Shown: piece after piece, positions 30,661-36,845 of the stretch
How the letters are laid out: each line of letters opens with the position of its first letter
Position numbering within the stretch: the stretch's first letter is position 1
Source of the DNA: Bacillota bacterium
GTDB taxonomy: Bacteria > Bacillota > Clostridia > Christensenellales > Aristaeellaceae
NCBI GenBank assembly: GCA_023392515.1
Contig: JAEVYX010000048.1
Location: 1-36,845 of the forward strand
DNA: 36,845 nt
Direction of reading: 5' to 3'
Translations under genes and position numbers: made by a program
Notes under the pieces: generated by a model
What the model was told of the DNA's origin: nothing
Databases searched by the model: none
Seen by the model: the letters and a program-made list of their open reading frames with translations, nothing else

Positions 30661-32007
30661 ATGATCGATACCAACGAGATATTGCAAACCATGCACATGA
30701 TCCAGGAGGAGAACCTGGATATTCGCACCATAACTTTGGGTATCAATTTGCTGGATTGTGCCGGCCCAGACAGCGCGGACACAGGCCGTCGGGTTTACGA
30801 TAAGATCTGCAAAACCGCATCCCGCCTGGTCTCTGTAGGCCGTGATATTGAAGCGGAATTCGGAATTCCTATCGTGAACAAGCGCATATCCGTAACCCCC
30901 GTTGCCATGATTGCCCAAGGAGACCCCATGCCCATTGCCAAAGCTCTTGACCGGGCTGCAAAGGAGATGGGAGTTGATTTTCTGGGTGGATATTCGGCTT
31001 TGATGCAAAAGGGTGCCACCCGGGCTGAAGAGCGGCTTTTGCAATCCATTCCGCAAGTGCTTTCCGAAACAAAGCTGCTTTGCTCCAGCATCAATGTGGG
31101 CAGCACCCGCGCTGGCATCAACATGGATGCGGTTCGGGAAATGGGCATTATCATCAAGGAAACAGCTCGCCTCACAAAGGACCAGGATGGGCTTGGCTGC
31201 GCCAAACTTGTGGTGTTCTCCAATGCTGTGGAGGATAATCCCTTTATGGCGGGTGCGTTTTGCGGGGTTGGAGAACCGGAATGCGCTATCAATGTGGGGG
31301 TCAGCGGCCCCGGCGTTGTAAAGCGGGCCTTGGAAGGTGTCCGGGGCGCCACCTTTGATGTGGTGGCGGAAACGATCAAACGCACGGCGTTCAAAATCAC
31401 CCGGGTGGGTCAATTGGTGGCCCGGGAAGCTTCCAAACGTCTCAATATTCCGTTTGGCATAGTAGATTTGTCCCTTGCTCCAACGCCCGCAAGGGGCGAT
31501 AGCGTAGCCCATATCCTGACTGAAATGGGGTTGGAGATGGCTGGCGCGCCGGGTACGACTGCCGCTTTGGCGCTGCTGAACGACGCAGTAAAAAAAGGCG
31601 GTGTTATGGCCAGCAGTCATGTAGGCGGATTGAGCGGTGCTTTCATCCCGGTAAGCGAGGACATCGGCATGATTGAGGCAGCCTCTTGCGGTGCGCTGAC
31701 GCTGGAAAAGCTGGAGGCCATGACATGTGTTTGCTCTGTTGGGCTGGACATGATAGCTGTACCGGGGGATATCAGCGCCGCCACCATTTCCGCGATCATC
31801 GCAGACGAGGCAGCCATCGGCATGATCAACAACAAGACCACAGCCGTGCGCATTATTCCCGCACTGGGCAAGAAATCCGGGGATGTGGTGAACTTTGGAG
31901 GACTGCTTGGTTTTGCACCGGTTATGCCCGTCAACTCCTACAAGAGTGAGGAATTTATTCAAAGGGGCGGAAGAATTCCCGCGCCGCTTAGCAGCCTGAG
32001 AAATTGA
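30661..32007 (+). CDS. PFL family protein (UPF0210/DUF711)
   Basis: 448 aa, a nearly invariant family length (about 450). Typical strings are TITLGINLLDCAG, GDPMPIAKALDRAAKEMGVDFLGGYSAL, ARGDSVAHILTEMGLE and FGGLLGFAPVMPVN. The fold is distantly similar to pyruvate formate-lyase-type barrels by family name only; no glycyl-radical motif is visible and I do not assign an activity. ATG 30661 is preceded by AGGGGG; a longer frame from 30520 only overlaps the ACT gene. Cotranscribed with the ACT gene and closed by a strong terminator. Confidence 0.95.
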   Translation: MIDTNEILQTMHMIQEENLDIRTITLGINLLDCAGPDSADTGRRVYDKICKTASRLVSVGRDIEAEFGIPIVNKRISVTPVAMIAQGDPMPIAKALDRAAKEMGVDFLGGYSALMQKGATRAEERLLQSIPQVLSETKLLCSSINVGSTRAGINMDAVREMGIIIKETARLTKDQDGLGCAKLVVFSNAVEDNPFMAGAFCGVGEPECAINVGVSGPGVVKRALEGVRGATFDVVAETIKRTAFKITRVGQLVAREASKRLNIPFGIVDLSLAPTPARGDSVAHILTEMGLEMAGAPGTTAALALLNDAVKKGGVMASSHVGGLSGAFIPVSEDIGMIEAASCGALTLEKLEAMTCVCSVGLDMIAVPGDISAATISAIIADEAAIGMINNKTTAVRIIPALGKKSGDVVNFGGLLGFAPVMPVNSYKSEEFIQRGGRIPAPLSSLRN

Positions 32008-32032
32008 TTTCGACTGGTAAACGAAGACATCC

Positions 32033-32083
32033 TATTCAAAGGGCGTGCCGTTTTGCAGCACGCCCTTTGAATACACAATTTTT
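32033..32083 (+). terminator. Terminator of the ACT-PFL operon
   Basis: Perfect 16-bp stem: TATTCAAAGGGCGTGC (32033-32048) and its complement (32058-32073), 9-nt loop, then CACAATTTTT. Confidence 0.88.
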
Positions 32084-32091
32084 ATTTGCTT

Positions 32092-33531
32092 CTATGGCCT
32101 GGTTGGCGGATCGCAATCAGGGCAGGGGTTCAGGCCTTTGAATTTATCGGTGTTCAGGTCTTTATAATAGAAGGATGTCAAGGGAATATACTTTTTGTTT
32201 ACGGCATCACAGTCACTAACGGAGTGGTAATATTTACCGCCGTCCTCGTTGTAATACAATTTCGTCTTTGGTGCCGGTGTGGAGGTTGGCTGAGCCGATG
32301 GAGTCGGCGTGGCTCCATTTTCATTAACAACAGGTGTTTGCTCGGCGACCTCATCATTGCTGCTGAGGGACTTGGGATCAACATACCAGGTTCCGTTTTC
32401 CTTCAGCATCAGCACCTGGAATCGGATTTTTACCGGTTCGCGGCCATTGTTTTTATCGATGTTGGCTGTGAGCGTGATCGTTCTGGAAGAATCGCTGTCG
32501 GAGCCTGAGATGTTTTCAAAGGTATAGTCCAAAGGGGTTCGGTTGGTGAGGATAAAGAACAGGGATTTGGCGGGCGTTTCCTGCAGAGAAGCCCAGGAGG
32601 GAGCGACGAGGTTTAACATTTCGTCCTGCTTCTTGACGATCCAGAAATCAAAAAACATTTTCAGCTGCTGTTCCGCCTGGGATTCGCCTAGCATAGTGGT
32701 GTTATCCTCTTCTGAAAGGGCGGCAGCCGATAGGTCGGGTTCTCCATTGTTGTTCGTTGGCACCATACCATTTTGCGGTGCAGGGGTTTGCGTGGCTGTG
32801 GGAGGCTGTACTTGCCCCTGCCCTTGATTGTTATATAGCCCGGCAGATGTGGTTTGATCCCTTGGCGCAGCTGATGCAAAGAGGGACACGGCACAAACCA
32901 GCATCAAGGCACCATAGACAAGCGTCAGTGTGGTGCGGGCACTGGGAACAAACGAACGCTGCAGCCACATGGCTGCAAGGCAGATTCCGGCCAAAATGAG
33001 GAAAGCCCATTTTAATGCTTCCCCCGCAATAAAAAACGTACCGATAAAGAGAAGCGGTAGTATGCCCAACAGGCATATTTGCAGCCAGGTATCCTGCTGC
33101 CTGGGCTTTTGCCGTACTGCATATTCCTGCGGAAAAGATTGGGGGGCATAAGTTTGGGGAGGCATATAGGGGAGCGGCTGCTGCAGCGGAGCGGCAGCCG
33201 GCTGATAAGGCGCTGGACGGTATCCCTGCCCAGCAGGTGAAGCGGCTGACTGCTGCGGCATTTGCCCATAAGCGGGCTGAGCATAACCGCTGGCGGTAGA
33301 GGCATAAGCTGGCTGCATAGGCGGGTAGACTGGCGCTTGGGGCATAGCTGCGTTTGCAGGTGCAAAATAGGGCTGCTGCTGTGGCTGCCCGGCACCTGGC
33401 CCATATGGCGGTTGAGGAATGGGAGTAAATGGCTGTACAGGCGGAGGCGTCTGCACTTGCTTTTTGGCGGCCCCCCGTCTGAGCATGCCATAAGTGGGCG
33501 CTGTGGAATATCTATTGCGGTTGGTGTTCAT
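32092..33531 (-). CDS. Pro/Gln-rich membrane protein with extracytoplasmic C-terminal Cys/His motif
   Basis: 479 aa, function unknown. Residues 25-135 are a low-complexity Pro/Gln/Tyr/Ala-rich cytoplasmic tail; three membrane helices follow (about 149-169, 173-190, 203-221); then an extracytoplasmic region with a Thr/Pro/Gln linker, a globular domain (about 280-388: LKMFFDFWIVKKQDEMLNLVAP, typical of NTF2/DUF4878-like folds) and a second linker. The end (425-473) is YYNEDGGKYYHSVSDC...LNPCPDC, one His and three Cys that could bind zinc or form disulfides, similar to the Ada-like motif YHxxxC...PCxxC seen in surface proteins and nucleases. GAGGAG sets ATG 33531. Monocistronic with its own promoter. 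Confidence 0.8.
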   Translation of the reverse strand: MNTNRNRYSTAPTYGMLRRGAAKKQVQTPPPVQPFTPIPQPPYGPGAGQPQQQPYFAPANAAMPQAPVYPPMQPAYASTASGYAQPAYGQMPQQSAASPAGQGYRPAPYQPAAAPLQQPLPYMPPQTYAPQSFPQEYAVRQKPRQQDTWLQICLLGILPLLFIGTFFIAGEALKWAFLILAGICLAAMWLQRSFVPSARTTLTLVYGALMLVCAVSLFASAAPRDQTTSAGLYNNQGQGQVQPPTATQTPAPQNGMVPTNNNGEPDLSAAALSEEDNTTMLGESQAEQQLKMFFDFWIVKKQDEMLNLVAPSWASLQETPAKSLFFILTNRTPLDYTFENISGSDSDSSRTITLTANIDKNNGREPVKIRFQVLMLKENGTWYVDPKSLSSNDEVAEQTPVVNENGATPTPSAQPTSTPAPKTKLYYNEDGGKYYHSVSDCDAVNKKYIPLTSFYYKDLNTDKFKGLNPCPDCDPPTRP

Positions 33532-33641
33532 CCTTTTTGCTCCTCTGCCTTTCTGTGGAAAACGCCTGCCTGGACAGACGGGAGAATTAGGGAGGTTTAT
33601 CAAAACTTTTGTATGGATTCATAGGAAAATTGCATCGCTTT

Positions 33642-33669
33642 AGTATATCACATATTGCGCCTGTGTAAA
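33642..33669 (-). promoter_or_regulatory. Promoter of the Pro/Gln-rich membrane protein gene
   Basis: On the minus strand TTTACA (33669-33664), 16-nt spacer, TATACT (33647-33642). The leader is about 100 nt. Confidence 0.65.
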
Positions 33670-33918
33670 CACCATTATGCAGAAATGTATCCAAAAAGAC
33701 GTAAAAATGACGCATTATGGTGACTCATTTACTAGGCGCAAACGAATGATGGGAATACTTTCACCTAAAATAAACGAAATAGCAGCAATTTTTCATCCCT
33801 TCCATCCATTAGGTGGCAAAAGGATACATCCCCGCAGTTGAAATGTCCATGTCTAGTATGGAAATATGCTTCCAAAACAATACAAAAAAGTTTCACTTAT
33901 CTTTCTGTATGATGTCAT
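33670..33918. other. Intergenic stretch without recognisable features
   Basis: AT-rich, no open frame with a ribosome site (a frame at 33866-34156 lacks one and crosses the next terminator), no repeat or RNA motif I recognise. Confidence 0.6.
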
Positions 33919-33958
33919 AAAAAGACCGCCGAGCTGCATTGCTGGCAGACCGACGGTC
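33919..33958 (-). terminator. Terminator of the AraC-GyrI regulator gene
   Basis: On the minus strand GACCGTCG (33958-33951) pairs with CGGCGGTC (33931-33924), one G-T pair, then five T. Confidence 0.75.
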
Positions 33959-33976
33959 CTATTTCTAGGGGTATCT

Positions 33977-34867
33977 TTACTTTTTAGGGGTTACGCGAAT
34001 CCAGATTTCCTCATGGTATTGATCCCCGGCGCCATAATACAGTTCCATTTCATATCCTTCTACTTTTTCATAAGGCGCATTGGGAAGCCATTCCGAATAG
34101 ATGCGCCGGAAAAGGCCTTGAACGGAAGCAGGAGTGGTGTCAATGCTATGCTTTAAACTGCGGAAAACCGCCCATGTAGCTTGGGGGACGATGACCTGTG
34201 CGTAGCCATCCGCCTTGCTTTTGGGGGTTAGAAAGGCGAAGAGCATATAGGGAAAAGCGGAGCCTTCGGTATTGCGGTAATCACAGATGGCATTGATAAG
34301 GCACAATTCGCCTTGGTCGCCTTCCTGCATGCCGGTGGAGGCGGCCAACTGATCATAGCGGCCGTCTTCCATGACATTTTCCCAGAACTTGGGTAAAGCT
34401 TTTAGGTTTTCCTGGTTCTCTGTGGTAAAAATTTCTTCGATGCCATAAACGGAAAAGGCCTCCCTTGTCTCGATCCGGTAATCCATTGCTACGTCCCCTT
34501 TAAGCGTTAGTAGAAAAGAAATGCGCGGATAGGCTTTCAGCGTAACGCCCTCGCTTCTCGCAGAAGACGGCGGTATGCCGTGCATTGCGCTGAACGCCCT
34601 GGCAAATGCTTCGGGGGATTCGTAACCATATTTCATGGCGAGATTAATGATTTTTGTATTGCTGTTTTGCAATTCAAATGCCGCCATGGTCAACCGCCGT
34701 CTGCGTACATATTCGGACAGGGAAACCTCTGCAAGAATAGGAAATATACGCTGCAGGTTCGAAACTGAATGGCAGGTGATTTGGGCAAGCTGCTTTACGT
34801 CTATCTCTCCGTCCAGATGTTCCTCAATATAGCTGAGCGCCAGGTTCATTCGATCCAGCCAGTCCAT
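33977..34867 (-). CDS. AraC family regulator with GyrI-like effector domain
   Basis: 296 aa in the Rob/BmrR style. Residues 5-108 are two AraC helix-turn-helix motifs (IDVKQLAQITCHSVSNLQRIFP, IINLAMKYGYESPEAFARAFSAMHG). Residues about 130-296 are a GyrI-like small-molecule-binding domain (YRIETREAFSVYGIEE ... YEMELYYGAGD ... EEIWIRVTPKK). Such regulators often answer toxic hydrophobic or cationic compounds. AGGAGG eight bases before ATG 34867 corrects a frame that starts 23 codons earlier. No clear target gene is adjacent, so it may be a global or self regulator. Confidence 0.92.
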   Translation of the reverse strand: MDWLDRMNLALSYIEEHLDGEIDVKQLAQITCHSVSNLQRIFPILAEVSLSEYVRRRRLTMAAFELQNSNTKIINLAMKYGYESPEAFARAFSAMHGIPPSSARSEGVTLKAYPRISFLLTLKGDVAMDYRIETREAFSVYGIEEIFTTENQENLKALPKFWENVMEDGRYDQLAASTGMQEGDQGELCLINAICDYRNTEGSAFPYMLFAFLTPKSKADGYAQVIVPQATWAVFRSLKHSIDTTPASVQGLFRRIYSEWLPNAPYEKVEGYEMELYYGAGDQYHEEIWIRVTPKK

Positions 34868-34892
34868 GCTGCACTCCTCCTCTCCGGGAAAA

Positions 34893-34901
34893 AGTATAGC
34901 A
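34893..34901 (-). promoter_or_regulatory. Possible extended -10 promoter of the AraC-GyrI gene
   Basis: On the minus strand TGCTATACT (34901-34893), an extended -10, no -35 match. About 26 nt before the start codon. Confidence 0.4.
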
Positions 34902-34963
34902 AAGGCGGGGAGAGGCTGCCTTGCATTCTGAGCCATTTATTGCTAGGGTATGGGGTGATAGCA

Positions 34964-35992
34964 TCATGTCTTGGGCGCAGTTACGCTTCCGCGCTCTATC
35001 AGTTCTACGGGAACTTCCACCCATTGGGGATTGAGCCCAGGCTCTTTCATCAAATCAAGCAGCAGGGTCATGGCCTTTTCGCCCAATGAAAATGGATGCA
35101 CCTCCACAGAGCTTAACGGGGGAGATGTGTAGGCGGAAACGGCAGCATTGTTGAAGCTGACAATGGAAACATCACCGGGGATACGCAGTCCTTCTTTTTG
35201 CAGTGCTCCCATCAGCCAGATAGCAAGCGCATCATCCTGCGCAACAACGGCCGTTGGCGCTTCGGGAGCATGGAAACGTGCAAGAAGCAATTCTTCCTGC
35301 CCTGTATAGCCGGACAGAAATGGGCTGGATAAGAACATATCCCCAGTGACAGCGATTCCCGCATCCTGCAAAGCTGAGGTAAATCCCTTTTGCCGGTTGT
35401 ATGTTACGCTGAGAGATTCGTCAGCACCCAGGTAGCAAAACCTGCGGTGCCCATGCTGCAGCATATAATTTGCGACCAAGCGTCCAGCTTTTATATTGTC
35501 GCTGTCCACACAATGGTACTGCTTTGCATTTTGGGGATGGCCTATCACCACGAAGGGGAAACTGTGCTTATGCAAAAGATCCGCGACAGGATCGTCCCTG
35601 AGGGTTGACAAAAGTATCAGCCCTTCGATCATGCCGGAATACATCATTTCCCGCACGGCACGGCCGTCTTCCTCCTGGCTGGCGCTGGTGGCCAGCAATA
35701 ATTGCAGATTATGCATGGCCGCCTTAACGCCGATGCCCCTTAATGCTTCGGCAAAGAAGGGATGTTTCATAGACTCTTCCGCGCTGGTCGCGGAAAATAC
35801 GCCCACTGCGTTTGTGGTGCGGTTAACCAGGGAACGGGCCAGCAAATTGGGCCGGTAATTCATTTTTTCCATGATGGCCCGCACTTTTTCCTGCGTATCG
35901 GCACTGATACGGGAGTTGCCCGATATTACCCGGCTCACAGTAGAGGGGGATACCCCGGCCTTTCGGGCAATGTCTTTGATGGTACATTTCAT
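34964..35992 (-). CDS. LacI family transcriptional regulator
   Basis: 342 aa, complete LacI protein: helix-turn-helix IKDIARKAGVSPSTVSRVI (5-23), hinge YRPNLLARSLVN, sugar-binding core with VAQDDALAIWLMGAL and VSFNNAAVSAYTSPPLSSV. The longest frame starts at 36082, inside the predicted -35 box, so the true start is ATG 35992 (MKCTIKDIARKAG), the normal N-terminus. The nearest ribosome-site-like AAGGAG is 15 nt away and can pair with CTCCTT next to the start. No sugar genes lie beside it in the window, so its target is unknown; an inverted repeat over its own promoter suggests autoregulation. Confidence 0.93.
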   Translation of the reverse strand: MKCTIKDIARKAGVSPSTVSRVISGNSRISADTQEKVRAIMEKMNYRPNLLARSLVNRTTNAVGVFSATSAEESMKHPFFAEALRGIGVKAAMHNLQLLLATSASQEEDGRAVREMMYSGMIEGLILLSTLRDDPVADLLHKHSFPFVVIGHPQNAKQYHCVDSDNIKAGRLVANYMLQHGHRRFCYLGADESLSVTYNRQKGFTSALQDAGIAVTGDMFLSSPFLSGYTGQEELLLARFHAPEAPTAVVAQDDALAIWLMGALQKEGLRIPGDVSIVSFNNAAVSAYTSPPLSSVEVHPFSLGEKAMTLLLDLMKEPGLNPQWVEVPVELIERGSVTAPKT

Positions 35993-35994
35993 AG

Positions 35995-36013
35995 AAGGAG
36001 GGGGATGCTCCTT
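35995..36013 (-). promoter_or_regulatory. Hairpin over the ribosome-site-like element of the second lacI-type gene
   Basis: On the minus strand AAGGAG (36013-36008), loop CATCCCC, CTCCTT (36000-35995), then two bases and ATG. The stem would hide the only purine-rich element. Confidence 0.4.
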
Positions 36014-36053
36014 TCCGCAAGCGCCCATATAGGACAAGATGCTGCATGGATTC

Positions 36054-36082
36054 ATTATGACAAGCATGAAAACCCTTGTCAA
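36054..36082 (-). promoter_or_regulatory. Promoter of the second lacI-type gene, with inverted repeat
   Basis: On the minus strand TTGACA (36082-36077), 17-nt spacer, CATAAT (36059-36054). TGACAAG and CTTGTCA (36058-36064 and 36075-36081) form a perfect 7-bp inverted repeat with a 10-nt spacer spanning both boxes, a candidate self-operator. Confidence 0.7.
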
Positions 36083-36148
36083 GAAGAACGTGGCAATTGC
36101 TTCCGCAAGACTTTTATAAAGAATAAATTTGAAATATCGAAAAACTAC

Positions 36149-36176
36149 TTGACAGCCGCAGGAGAATGAGTATAAT
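36149..36176 (+). promoter_or_regulatory. Promoter of tRNA-Lys
   Basis: TTGACA (36149-36154), 16-nt spacer, TATAAT (36171-36176). The precursor would have about 79 nt before the tRNA, including a GTTGCC/GGCAAC stem (36184-36208). Confidence 0.8.
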
Positions 36177-36261
36177 TATCTCTGTTGCCGCAAAAGTCCC
36201 TTGGCAACAAGGCGCATGATATGTCGATGTTTATGTTGACTTTATAGCGCAAATAGTATAT

Positions 36262-36337
36262 GCACCATTAGCTCAGTTGGTAGAGCACCTGACTCTTAAT
36301 CAGGGTGTCTAGGGTTCGAGTCCCTAATGGTGTACCA
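36262..36337 (+). tRNA. tRNA-Lys (anticodon CTT)
   Basis: 76 nt with encoded CCA. Acceptor GCACCAT/ATGGTGT (the first pair is G-U), D arm GCTC..GAGC, anticodon stem CCTGA/TCAGG with loop CTCTTAA giving CTT, five-nt variable loop GTGTC, T arm TAGGG/CCCTA with loop TTCGAGT. All arms pair fully, so it should be functional. It would read AAG codons. Confidence 0.97.
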
Positions 36338-36341
36338 GCGT

Positions 36342-36378
36342 GAATCCCCTTGAAAACATTAAGTTTTCGAGGGGATTC
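36342..36378 (+). terminator. Hairpin after tRNA-Lys
   Basis: 16-bp stem GAATCCCCTTGAAAAC (36342-36357) and GTTTTCGAGGGGATTC (36363-36378), one G-T pair, 5-nt loop. The tail TTGCATTG is not a T-run, so it may be a processing or bidirectional end signal between convergent units. Confidence 0.65.
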
Positions 36379-36456
36379 TTGCATTGACAACCACCGGCTG
36401 GGTTGGTGGATAATGAGCCCAAAACGTGCAGAATATATACTGTTGTTATGAGAAGG

Positions 36457-36845
36457 CTAATCAACATCCTCGAGAATGATTCGATAAACCTTGGCGCCGC
36501 GAGCGTGACAGGTAACATATATCTCGCCGTTAACAACACTGACATTTTCAGGTTCTATATTTCCAACGTTAAATTTAATTATCTTAACGAAATTGCCTTC
36601 CCAGTCGTAGACAGTTATCACATTCTGCTTATACAGTACAAAGTAAATATAATCATCGTCAGTCGATACACCCTGTGTTGTATAACCAGTTGTTTTTGAA
36701 GTCGCAATGTGTAAATCTCCGACCGGATTGAAATCTGCATCAAGAAATCTAAAATTCTGCCCGCCGCTGATGCCGGCAACGTACAGATCCCGCTTTTCAT
36801 TGTACGATATACAGTATATATCAAATGGAAGATTGACGGTTCGAA
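36457..36845 (-). CDS. 3' end of a beta-propeller-like protein (partial, runs off the window)
   Basis: The minus strand is open from the right edge to a TAG at 36459-36457, giving the last 128 residues of a protein whose start lies outside. Repeating blade-like units are visible: YNEKRDLYVAGISGGQNFRFLD, DDDYIYFVLYKQNVITVYDWEGNFVKII, VVNGEIYVTCHARGAKVYRIIL. Each has the pattern of strand, turn, [IV]Y[VF] strand found in six- or seven-bladed propellers of the NHL/YncE kind. The stretch looks richer in A/T than its neighbours. Function is not assignable from the fragment. Its end converges with tRNA-Lys. Confidence 0.75.
   Translation of the reverse strand, partial: RTVNLPFDIYCISYNEKRDLYVAGISGGQNFRFLDADFNPVGDLHIATSKTTGYTTQGVSTDDDYIYFVLYKQNVITVYDWEGNFVKIIKFNVGNIEPENVSVVNGEIYVTCHARGAKVYRIILEDVD

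Noticed and set aside
30601..31962. 453-codon minus-strand frame
   Set aside because: Antisense to the well-conserved PFL gene; no ribosome site and no domain pattern.
36236..36262. Second promoter TTGACT...TATATG before tRNA-Lys
   Set aside because: Its -10 would touch the first base of the tRNA, so it cannot start the transcript; the promoter at 36149-36176 fits.
36403..36699. 98-codon plus-strand frame after tRNA-Lys
   Set aside because: Antisense to a minus-strand frame open to the window edge with clear propeller-like repeats; no ribosome site before its start.
1..36845. CRISPR arrays, insertion sequences, rRNA genes, known riboswitches
   Set aside because: No regularly spaced repeats, no transposase or integrase reading frame, and no recognisable rRNA or riboswitch core was found by reading the sequence.

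Overview
The window looks like a chromosomal segment of an anaerobic, fermentative Gram-positive bacterium of the Clostridia. I infer this from strong AGGAGG ribosome sites, TTGACA/TATAAT promoters, a bifunctional AdhE behind Rex-type operators, a 4Fe-4S ferredoxin, the ACT + PFL (UPF0237/UPF0210) gene pair, a MocR regulator, and CUT1 sugar transporters with YesM/YesN-type control. The genus cannot be set from sequence alone. I see no transposase, integrase, phage module, CRISPR array or rRNA.

Left part (373-7160): an arabino-oligosaccharide locus. A LacI regulator precedes a binding protein, two CUT1 permeases, a cytoplasmic GH51 arabinofuranosidase and a cytoplasmic GH43 enzyme. Two matching palindromes, one directly after the predicted operon promoter, are candidate operators. 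Next (7453-10465): a DUF2294 protein with a consensus promoter, a DUF4914 P-loop protein that looks related to PEP carboxykinase, and a cupin + ferredoxin pair. Then gapN, an ECF sigma factor with no intact anti-sigma gene, and a MocR regulator + class I aminotransferase operon (13444-16158) with repeated CTATTGG elements at its promoter. A tocopherol-cyclase-like protein follows (16320-17183).

Middle (17198-25563): a second carbohydrate locus. A YesN-type response regulator and YesM-type histidine kinase are divergent from a binding protein, two CUT1 permeases and a GH66 (dextranase-family) enzyme without a signal peptide. This suggests import and cytoplasmic cleavage of isomalto-oligosaccharides or a related alpha-glucan. 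Neither ABC operon carries its ATPase, so both probably share one encoded elsewhere.

Right part (25660-36845): a QueG-like double-cluster Fe-S protein, adhE with tandem Rex-like sites, a pyridoxine/pyridoxamine kinase, the ACT + PFL pair, a Pro/Gln-rich three-helix membrane protein with a C-terminal Cys/His motif, an AraC regulator with a GyrI-like domain, a second LacI regulator, tRNA-Lys(CTT), and on the minus strand the 3' end of a beta-propeller-like gene that runs off the window. Several starts were moved inward from the longest open frame because of ribosome sites or promoters; each case is stated in its entry.
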